DNA from: Archegozetes longisetosus
Lineage: Eukaryota; Arthropoda; Arachnida; Sarcoptiformes; Trhypochthoniidae
Assembly (NCBI GenBank): GCA_018873245.2
Contig: JAEMBT020000017.1
Location: 62,001-126,000, forward strand
Length of the DNA stretch: 64,000 bases
Direction of reading: 5' to 3'
Of this stretch, positions 9,537 to 17,476 are shown in pieces. The notes under the pieces were generated by a model. That model made no database searches and was not told where the DNA came from. It saw only the letters and a list, made by a program, of their open reading frames with translations. Numbering within the stretch: position 1 is the first letter of the stretch; every line of letters begins with the position of its first letter. The position numbers and the translations under genes were made by a program.

Positions 9537-11992
9537 GCGTTTTGTTCCGTCCTTTTATCAACTAGAACTACTGGGGAACTCCAAGGGGACTTAGACCGTA
9601 CTATTATGCCCATATCGAGAAGTTCTTGAACTTGTCGGTTTATTTCCTCTCGAAGAGGTGCAGCATATATGTATGGATTTAGATGTATTGGTGGGTGGTC
9701 TTCAGTATCAATTTTATGTTTGATTATTTTGCAAGTTCCGATATTTGTTGGATCGAAAGCTAACATATCTGCAAATTCATTCATTAAATCTGATAATTGA
9801 TCCTGCATCATATCATCAATCTCCGGACCAGTGTCCATAAAGCCGCTAGCAACAGGAATTTGTATAGGCCTTCCGGTTTTATTGTCTACCCATCTTCCAT
9901 CAGAGGGTGACCATCGACCTTTCGTTTCCCATTTCAACGTATATAAGGGACAATCACGTATTGGTCCGTTGTGTCGATAAGATTCCACGATATTCAAAGG
10001 AATGTTACCGCTAACAATAAACTGATGCATTAAGGTGTTCATTTCACGCCATACTCGAAATGGATCATACTGTGCATAAGGTTTATTAGTATTTTCAAGG
10101 CGTGAATACTTAGAAAGATCACAACTCTTTCCTATGTCGCCGTTTAGTTTCAAATGACATATATTACATCGAATACAAAGTTGATCGAAATAATAAAAGA
10201 TGTTGAGTATATCGTTTGTCTTTAGCTTAGCTAATGCTATCAATAACTCAAATCGATCAGCCGCGAACTTCATGTCATCAATAAGAGAATCATTTCCCCT
10301 CTGGATATAATTAGCTTGCCTTGAATATATAGTCTTTGGATAGTCTTTATTGTTCTCATCTAATTCATCATCAAAATTGGAGAGACTACTGTCGCCAGAA
10401 TCAATGGGACTACTACAATCAGCATCATAAGAAAATCCTGCATTGCACTCATAGTGGTAATTTAAATCATTAATATGGTCCATAACTTCTTGTAATGAGT
10501 CTGAATATTTATTTGAATTTTCTTTATTCAAAGTTTTGCTACATTCGTATAAGTTTTCAGAGCTTAGCTCGTTAGCATTACTTGTAGCAACATTTCTAGC
10601 GATCTCGTCTTTCTCATTTTGTTCTGTATTGAAATCACTTCCTGCTATATTTGCATCATATAACAGAGGATCCATCATAGAACTCAAAATATCAATATCT
10701 TCATATAATGCTTCTAGGTTAAGGTTGGTTATTGAGTCGCTACTGAGGCTTTGTAACTCTATATCTTCAAACTCATTATCAAAATGATTGTTTTGAGTGT
10801 CATTAAGTGTATCGTTAGTCAGTAATTCAGAAAGATCAAATGAGGGGTTAGCAAAATTCATTGTTCTCTTTGCATTATCATGATAAAGACCTATTGTATT
10901 CATCGAGTTGCGATAACGATCGATAACTTCCTTTGGAATTTGCCATTCGTTTATAAATTCAGTTATTTTGTTTTCAATTTCTCTTTTTTCATATTCCTTG
11001 ATTTTTTGATAATTTGCGCTTTCGGCACATATCGGCTCGTATATGCAAGTTGTAGTCTCGTCACAGCATTTGTAATGGTTGCAATATTTGCAAAGATTCT
11101 CATAGAAATGAATTACATTTAAAGGATCATTACTGTCTACAGCCCGTGCATAGATTTGCTTATATAGATATTCAGCAGATTTCTTAATATCGTCTTTAGT
11201 AAGAAAGTATTCATCCAATGATTTATTAGGCTCTATAGGCTTAGGTTCCTCTTTTTTGAGTCTTTCTTCATTATCCATGCAAAGAAGAGTGTACTCACCA
11301 CACAGGATTAAAACGTTTGTATACCTACTTACGACTTTATCTTTATAGTTCCCGTGGTTGGTTATATAAGACTGCCTTCTAGGGCATTGCTCTCCAGATA
11401 AACAGCCAATGGTGAGACAAAATTTACATAGGCGGTTCAAAACCGTTATTATGCTCTCCGCCTTCTCTTCAGCCTTGTCTAAGATTCGACAGAAAACCAA
11501 ATAGGCACGTTTATCTTTTCTAATAATGTCTGCCATAGTCGCATTTAATAGTGGATCGAAATCCGGTTTTGAGAAAGCAGCAGCACAAATAGATGGTAAC
11601 TCATAATCGCTTACAATGCTACCGGCAGATATAGTTGTAGGTTCATCAGAAAGGTTCACTACAGGAACGCGAGCAATTCCATTTTTGAGAGTAATATTTT
11701 GCTCTTTCACATATAGTTTGCGCTTAGAAAGTATTGTTGGATTTGACAGCGTATAGCAGTTTGCACTCAGTAAGGTTTTCTTATAGCTTGGCGCACACTT
11801 AACAACCTGCATTCCGTTAGCTGGTATTTCAATATTTTCTATCGCATGCATTTTGTTTAATATTTTTGGGGATTTTGGGCTTTTAACATCAATTATTTCG
11901 TTTTCCTTGAATGCTGCAGAATTAAACACAATATTATTATTATAGATATCGATCACCGATTTAGATGCACGATGAAAGTCATATCCTAACAA
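9512..11992 (-). CDS. pol: Protease tail, triplicated cysteine-rich linker, RT N-terminus
   Basis: 826 codons. It begins with the end of the aspartic protease (LLGYDF-type motif) and ends in the first RT motifs (EINRQVQELLDMGII, SPWSSPVVLVDK). Between them lie about 550 residues that ordinary Gypsy elements do not have. I see three helical modules, each with a Cys cluster: LCKFC (minus strand near 11430), LCKYC (near 11100) and LCIRC (near 10180). Further Cys residues follow each cluster, then charged helices. A highly acidic, Asn/Ser-rich stretch separates modules 2 and 3. The modules look like zinc-binding repeats, but I recognise no named domain. The frame breaks against RT at 9512-9536; the break is shared with A'. 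Confidence 0.75.
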   Translation of the reverse strand: MLGYDFHRASKSVIDIYNNNIVFNSAAFKENEIIDVKSPKSPKILNKMHAIENIEIPANGMQVVKCAPSYKKTLLSANCYTLSNPTILSKRKLYVKEQNITLKNGIARVPVVNLSDEPTTISAGSIVSDYELPSICAAAFSKPDFDPLLNATMADIIRKDKRAYLVFCRILDKAEEKAESIITVLNRLCKFCLTIGCLSGEQCPRRQSYITNHGNYKDKVVSRYTNVLILCGEYTLLCMDNEERLKKEEPKPIEPNKSLDEYFLTKDDIKKSAEYLYKQIYARAVDSNDPLNVIHFYENLCKYCNHYKCCDETTTCIYEPICAESANYQKIKEYEKREIENKITEFINEWQIPKEVIDRYRNSMNTIGLYHDNAKRTMNFANPSFDLSELLTNDTLNDTQNNHFDNEFEDIELQSLSSDSITNLNLEALYEDIDILSSMMDPLLYDANIAGSDFNTEQNEKDEIARNVATSNANELSSENLYECSKTLNKENSNKYSDSLQEVMDHINDLNYHYECNAGFSYDADCSSPIDSGDSSLSNFDDELDENNKDYPKTIYSRQANYIQRGNDSLIDDMKFAADRFELLIALAKLKTNDILNIFYYFDQLCIRCNICHLKLNGDIGKSCDLSKYSRLENTNKPYAQYDPFRVWREMNTLMHQFIVSGNIPLNIVESYRHNGPIRDCPLYTLKWETKGRWSPSDGRWVDNKTGRPIQIPVASGFMDTGPEIDDMMQDQLSDLMNEFADMLAFDPTNIGTCKIIKHKIDTEDHPPIHLNPYIYAAPLREEINRQVQELLDMGIIVRSKSPWSSPVVLVDKRTEQNACASIIGS

Positions 11993-12254
11993 TAGGTCTA
12001 AGTGAAATTTTAAAACAACAACAGCAGTTATTGATATAGAACGCTCTTTTTATCATCAAAGACGATAATATCGAGCTGTACTTGGCCGCTAATTTTACAG
12101 GCTTTGAGTTAATTCCAGTAATTGGTCTACCTGTATACTTTTCAATGTTAAGACCAAGTTTTAATGCGAGATCATGAGAAATCATTGTATTCTCTGAACC
12201 CGTATCAACCAATGAACAAATTTCACACCCTTTTATTTTTACATAAACAAACAT
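11979..12254 (-). pseudogene. pol: Aspartic protease, N-terminal half (frameshifted)
   Basis: The frame carries the retropepsin active-site motif SLVDTGSENTMIS. It departs from the sister copy after about 60 residues, because A has one base fewer in two A-runs (near 12104 and 12053). In A' the same region is open from 49473 into the linker. The ATG overlaps the end of gag by one base (TTAATG arrangement), so gag and pol may be joined by termination-reinitiation or a frame change. In this copy, as assembled, protease would be non-functional. Confidence 0.8.
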
Positions 12255-13432
12255 TAATTTTTTTTACACTTAGGTACGTAGGGATGTATAGCTTGCTGGA
12301 CAGTGTGACTCAGTCCTGCATTGTTTTGTTTAGACCGATAAGGACTGTTTTCTCTTGATCGGTTACCTTGTTTATGCGGACAATTTCGTAAATGATGTCC
12401 AGGTTCTTGACAATTATAACATATACCTTTACCTTCGGTATTTCGACTCTGTGTTAATTTTTCATCAAAATTAAAGTTAACTCGTTTAGGAGCTGTGTTT
12501 CTCCTCGAGTTAAAATCGTCTCTTGGTAGAGAACGTCTGAACTCTGTATTTTGAGAGTTAAACCCATTTCTATTATAGTTAGGGCTTAAAGATCTGCTAT
12601 CGCGACTTACGCGTGTCTCATACCTGTCCCAGTTTCGATTGCCACGACGAAAACTGTTTTGACCATTATATTGTCTGTTTAACTGGTATGAGGCATTATT
12701 TTGACGGCTATTATTTTTCAAAGTATGAGTGAGATTTCTTACCATATCTCCAAAATTTTTCATTAAAGTGGATAACTCTGTTTCCGACCTACTTTCGGAA
12801 ATCCCAGAAGTTTCGCACTCTTCAATGCCACGTTCTATTTGTTTTGCCCTATCTATGAATGCGTTCATAGTTTTAGGAGCATGAGACCGTAGCACTTTTG
12901 CAATATCAGGTTTCATTCCCTGATACATATACTCCATCATATCGCTTTCATTCATGCTATCATCTAATTCGAGACACAAATCTCGTTTAGCAAGAATGTA
13001 ATTGTAAACACTTTCGCCTAAGGCTTGCTTGCGACGTCTTAGTTCGCTGTGTAAATAACTTTTGTGGTTAGTAGAAAGTAAGTCTGTGGTGATCAGATGT
13101 TTGAGGCTTTTCCAATCTGTTGGAGCATTTACGCCTGCACGCTTAACATTCTGGTCATACCACAGTAGACCATAATCTCTAAGGTATGTGGGAAATTTGC
13201 GCAACTTAGCAGCATCATCCCAATTATTTGCATCTGCGTGATACTCGAATTCTCGTAGCCACTTTACGAGTTCTCGGGTATCGCGACCTGTGAAAGGCTC
13301 TAATCTTAAGCTACTAGATGTAGTCATTGACATACGGACTACATCTGATACAATATCTTTAAGTTCCTTAGCGGTCAAAGCAGTCACTTCTGAACTAGAA
13401 GTGGATAACTCGGATTGCCCTCTAATTGGCAT
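12254..13432 (-). CDS. gag: Gag capsid/nucleocapsid polyprotein
   Basis: 393 codons from the ATG at 13432 (MPIRGQSEL). An upstream in-frame ATG at 13588 would add 52 residues that lie in the leader and look non-coding, so I prefer 13432. The first half is helical, with a retrotransposon capsid-like pattern (LRKFPTYLRDYGLLWYDQ). An Arg/Asn-rich, RNA-binding stretch follows, then one CCHC zinc knuckle (CYNCQEPGHHLRNC, Cys at about residue 338). It is intact in A. In A' a missing C near 49236 shifts the frame before the zinc knuckle. Confidence 0.9.
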   Translation of the reverse strand: MPIRGQSELSTSSSEVTALTAKELKDIVSDVVRMSMTTSSSLRLEPFTGRDTRELVKWLREFEYHADANNWDDAAKLRKFPTYLRDYGLLWYDQNVKRAGVNAPTDWKSLKHLITTDLLSTNHKSYLHSELRRRKQALGESVYNYILAKRDLCLELDDSMNESDMMEYMYQGMKPDIAKVLRSHAPKTMNAFIDRAKQIERGIEECETSGISESRSETELSTLMKNFGDMVRNLTHTLKNNSRQNNASYQLNRQYNGQNSFRRGNRNWDRYETRVSRDSRSLSPNYNRNGFNSQNTEFRRSLPRDDFNSRRNTAPKRVNFNFDEKLTQSRNTEGKGICYNCQEPGHHLRNCPHKQGNRSRENSPYRSKQNNAGLSHTVQQAIHPYVPKCKKN

Positions 13433-13668
13433 TTTAATAAAACTAAAAAAAATCAAAGAAGTGTTTCTTTCCTTTATTTGTGTGTTGCTCCTCTGTGATT
13501 CAGTCGACGCAACCACCGCGAAGCCAATGCTGGTGACCAATTGCAGACACTGATTACGACCACAGTGCAGACCACACAATTTAAACACAAAGGGTAAGAA
13601 TTGACAACTTCATTTATACTTATAACTTCAATACAAACAACATTGATTTCTATACATCTTCAACTCCT

Positions 13669-13686
13669 ATCCCAGTGGTGCCTCCA
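13669..13686 (-). other. Primer binding site of element A
   Basis: TGGAGGCACCACTGGGAT on the minus strand, two bases inside the 5' LTR. TGG matches the CCA end of a tRNA. The tRNA species is not identified. A' has one difference (CGC for CAC). Confidence 0.75.
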
Positions 13687-13688
13687 AT

Positions 13689-14185
13689 TTTAAAGTCTGG
13701 ATCTTTGATAGGAGCGTGTATGAAATCAAATTTTAAAATATAAGCACTTTATTTAACATAACCACAATAATAAAATTACATAAGATTTCACAGGATTTTA
13801 ACACTGGAAGAAAGAGCGAAAAATTTAAGAAAAACACGACATTTTATAGGAACAATAGGCGGGTTAAATTAGAAAATGTTTTACAATGATAGGCTAAACC
13901 TTTTAAGGTCAATAGCACATTTAGCTAGGATTGGGAGATTGTTTAACTAGGACATACTTAGGTAGGTTTTCAGAGTTGAAATATGCTTACTCTCAGCTGT
14001 CTTCATAATTTGTACAGTTGAGACAAGCATGTGAAGATTTCTTTTGTACAAATAAAAAGTAATCTTGAAATCAGTAATAAATGTTGACATATACGGTGAG
14101 TTATGAAAATTAGAGTTTAAAAAATATAGGTTATTACAGAAGTATTTTGGTATAGGTCTAATTTAAGAACTAAGACGTTATTACA
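13689..14185 (-). repeat. 5' LTR of element A
   Basis: 497 bp, near-identical to 1733-2229. Its inner edge has TTTAAAG where the other three LTRs have TGTAAAG, so the terminal TG/CA is mutated on one side. Confidence 0.95.
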
Positions 14186-14189
14186 ATAC

Positions 14190-14333
14190 CACAAAGTAGA
14201 TAAGCATTTACTTAATACGGAGAATCCTCTAATAACGGATATAACAGAACTAGGAATAAAAATAGATGGATCTAATTCTGAGTGGTTAAAATTAAAATCA
14301 GAACATGCTCAATTGTGCAACATTAATAATTAA
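14190..14333 (+). pseudogene. SprT-like metalloprotease, 3' part
   Basis: This continues the frame cut at 1732: a helical segment rich in Lys, Leu and Asp, with NPLITDITELGI, ending at TAA 14331-14333. It supplies the region expected after the D.HGP.F motif of SprT peptidases. The one-to-one fit across the ATAC target duplication shows the insertion was clean. No C-terminal zinc ribbon is visible. Confidence 0.55.
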
Positions 14334-14384
14334 AGCTTAAGCAACTTAAAACGCAAAATTAAAAGTGATAATAGAAGCGTTAGG

Positions 14385-14640
14385 AAACTACAAAAATGTT
14401 ATCCTTTATGCAAAAATATTTGACAAAGTACTCGGTTAACCCATTTATTTCCTCAATAACAGTCCCATAGATTTCATCGTTGAGCATGAGTTTGTCTATG
14501 ATCTTATTATATTTTCTCGAATGACTAGCAGCCTTTGACTCATCTTTGATGTTCTTAAATTTGCCTATTTTTGGCAATTTAATTGGAACTTCATTAAATG
14601 TAGAATAGATATAAGCATTACTTTTGGGTTAGTGATGGTT
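14385..14640 (-). pseudogene. Inverted paralogue of the SprT-like gene, N-terminal part
   Basis: A 65-codon frame (ATG at 14577, stop at 14380) matches the segment at about 1290-1450 at both DNA and protein level: KFKNIKDESKAASH here against KFRNIKDESRAASH there. DNA similarity extends upstream to about 14640. The copy ends near 14385, just before the part that would carry the HExxH domain, and lies tail-to-tail with the plus-strand copy. This points to an inverted duplication followed by truncation. The segment looks like a helical N-terminal domain of unknown role. Confidence 0.6.
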
Positions 14641-15059
14641 TTCCTTCTCATAAATTATACATTTTATTTTAACTCCTTTGATTTAGATGATTTATTGCTA
14701 TAGTTTTATGTATTTTATTTTTCGAAATGTTCTATTTATTAATTAACGCAATTTTATTCGATTTTAACCAGTATTTATCCATTGAAAAATTTTATGCATT
14801 AACCATCAGTTTATTTTTGAAACAATTTTTACACATTTTAATAAGCTCTTATTCATTTACCTTTACTCATTTTTATCAGTTTTTACTTTTAGTTTTTAAA
14901 ACTTAGATAAACATTAAATACAAAATAACAAAAGTACTAAGTGGTACCAATAAAAGGGACCATAAGAAGAGAATACATTAAATCAATTCAAATTTATATG
15001 AACAAGTTTGATTATCACGACGCTTTAATTTGTTTTCAAGTTAAGAAATGATATGAAAT

Positions 15060-16980
15060 TTAAACAATAATCAATAAATTCCACTGAACATGATTATAGA
15101 ATATACAATGATTTAAATTCTCATGCTTTACCAACATATCAGTATGGTAAAGTATTGTTGCCCTCTGTTCTCTTATTCGATGTAACTTGAAATTTCTTTC
15201 CATCAAAAATGTTGTAAGCTCATGCTCCCTATCTGCTCTAAATTGCATTTGAGAAATATAACTAGGAGTGTTTTGTTTTCCAGCCACTTTATAGAGAGCG
15301 TTTTTTTTCGGATCAGATCATAATCCAATATTTCACTGGCCTCTATGGTTTGAGTGACTCTCTTAGCTTTAGGTTTGATTACTTCACTCCCGCTTGGTAT
15401 GATAACTTTATAACTATAAGTCTTGGGACCGCAAGTATATAACTTAATCATTTAAGCATCCAAACCAAACTCTTCTGCTATTTCGTCGGTCATTTCTCCT
15501 AAAACGTTGGCAACTTCTGGTTTAAAGTTTCCTTCTTTATGAACGAAGATTATCGAATCTGTATGAGCTAATAATTAATATCAGAATACTAATTATTTCA
15601 ATCTAATTCTATATTTATTACCTGTATCAAAATAGAGTACGCCACCAGGACCACTATTCTATATCTTCTCAATCTCATCATAAAGTTACAAACGTGCATA
15701 AGATGCCACAAAAGCTGCTAAAGCCACAGAGATATTACCAGGTTTTGCCATTTTATCTTCAATATAACGATAGTTATATCTCAACATATCGTTTATCATT
15801 GTTTTTCCAAGTATTTCGATTTGAGGATTGGTGATTAAGTTCCACATCTCAGTGTAATTACAGATCACTTTTGTCTGTGGCTGATTTGGTTTTTGAGCCA
15901 GTTTACCCCATAGAGAATTTAGCATAAGTTTTGCGATGAATCTAAGACCTCCATTATATTGAATTTTATTGAGATCTAGCTGAACTCTTTCACGTGCGAA
16001 AAATTTTTCGATCCATTGTCTACGCTGTTCATCAGTTACTTTATCTTTCGGGTAACCACTAGCCTCAGACTTTGTCTTGAGCCATGTCCTGACGTATTCA
16101 CGAAATATTCCATCAGTTTGAACGGGATAATGCAATATCTCATATATTTCAGCAACTTCATATCCTAAACTTATCGCTTTCAACAATTCACAAGTTTTAA
16201 AAGTTCCCGTAAAGGCTCTATCCGCGTCTCGATGGTAACAAGTGATCTGTACTTGATTTTCAGCACAAAAACGACAAAGGAAACATTAACTTTCCTTCAA
16301 TACTGAACGGAAGAACTGGAAGATATAACTGTTTCGGTGGGAGAACTTTACAGCTAACGAATCCAAAGTATTGTTCTAAGTCTCCAAATTCATCAGTAAT
16401 TATCTCAGGATGACCTAAAGGAAATAATCGATTAGAAAGTACGTATGGGTATAGTGATGTGAAGTCGTAGTAGAGGATGCTTTTATTCTCGCGAACTTTA
16501 TATGCGAACTTTAAATTGTTCGTTCGACCACCATGACGTGCTTTTTTTGGGTTGCAGTGAACAACATTATCTGTGATGGCTTTCAAATGTTTGTTTCGAG
16601 GGAATACGTATTCCACTAGAGCTTTAAGCATTTCACCATCAAAAAATTTAGTTTTGTCCCAAAATTCACATTCACAAACGTTCACGAGATATATATTCCT
16701 TTTAACATAATAATCTTTTTTCTTTTGAATGGAGAGAGCTTTATTTACATCGTAATTACCACATGTTTCATGACCATGATAATAGCAACCCCAGAATTCA
16801 AATGCAATAGCTTCGTACGTCATACCAGTTTCGGAGTCAGTATATGATTCATTTATGGATCCATCAGCAAAATAAGGATCAATTCTGGATTCTCTTATTT
16901 TTTCCTTTAAAATAGCATATTGTTGATAATCGAGCCATGTAGTCACTGATTTTGAACTAGTTCTCTGTGAACCATGGCCT
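15060..16980 (-). pseudogene. Polinton/Maverick-type DNA polymerase B (catalytic part, broken)
   Basis: Minus-strand pieces read in order. 16260-16946: palm start with motif A (YYDFTSLYPYVL). 15686-16186: CRFC-type linker region and motif B (KLMLNSLWGKL). Near 15540-15640: motif C (YFDT...DS) interrupted by a 63-bp intron-like insert. 15203-15451: CGPKTYSYK block. 15060-15287: C-terminal tail. Breaks: a frame shift near 16262, a TAA near 15451, and a shift near 15285. The features fit protein-primed PolB of Polintons, which copies the transposon DNA. The N-terminal exonuclease region is missing: upstream sequence ends at element C. No integrase or capsid genes are seen nearby, so this is an isolated relic. 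Confidence 0.85.
15559..15621 (-). other. Putative 63-bp intron inside PolB motif C
   Basis: On the minus strand the insert starts GTAATA after GATACAG and ends CATACAG before ATTCG, so it has GT and AG ends. Its removal leaves motif C uninterrupted. Both edges carry ACAG, so it could instead be an insertion with a short duplication. Confidence 0.6.
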
Positions 16981-17063
16981 CAACGAATATCTCCCATAAA
17001 TTGTTATCGATTGTTTGCTTAAATCGAATTCAATGACAAAAGAATAAAAAATAATTTTAAACT

Positions 17064-17374
17064 TGAGGAGACCTGAGCAATATTTCAATTTTATTTTATT
17101 TAAAAACAGTGTAATTATTTCACGTCATTAATGTAGTGCTTAGACCTTACAATTTGCGCGCCCAATATCAGTTTTTAAAAAGAAAAGCACACATTAGTCA
17201 CTTCTTTGTAAGACACTTTTCCTTCACAATCTATGTAAATAAGCGCCATTTTAACTAAAAATTAATCATTTTTTAATGTATAAATATTTTAAATAAAATT
17301 TGAAGCTTGTTCTAAAATTGCATGTTTTTGTGATCTACGGATCATTCCACACCTCAAAAGAGTCGGTCATCACA
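17064..17374 (+). repeat. 5' LTR of element C
   Basis: Starts TGAGGAGACC and ends TCATCACA. Six bases later comes the primer binding site at 17381. Confidence 0.95.
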
Positions 17375-17380
17375 TAAAAT

Positions 17381-17398
17381 TGGCGCAGTCGGCAGGAT
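17381..17398 (+). other. Primer binding site of element C
   Basis: TGGCGCAGTCGGCAGGAT follows the LTR after a six-base spacer. It resembles the PBS of the Drosophila 17.6/297 group, which I recall as using a serine tRNA; that assignment is from memory of the family, not from this sequence. Confidence 0.75.
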
Positions 17399-17476
17399 CA
17401 GTAATTGATCCAAAATACCTACGACTAGTCTCAAAACAACAACTTAAACCCATTCAACAAATCAACAAATAATTGA

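Larger units (their letters stand above)
1733..14185 (-). mobile_element. Gypsy-type LTR retrotransposon A, 12.45 kb, with env
   Basis: Full-length element in minus orientation, from the 3' LTR (1733-2229) to the 5' LTR (13689-14185), flanked by a 4-bp target duplication ATAC (1729-1732 and 14186-14189). The order along the minus strand is PBS, gag, protease, a long cysteine-rich linker, RT, RNase H, integrase, two env-like modules, accessory ORF, polypurine tract, LTR. Protease-RT-RNaseH-IN order and a GPY motif after integrase place it in Ty3/Gypsy. At 12.45 kb it is about twice a typical Gypsy. It split a SprT-like relic. Its sister copy A' is at 47543-60015. Several one-base frame breaks mean this copy is probably not autonomous as assembled. 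Confidence 0.96.
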
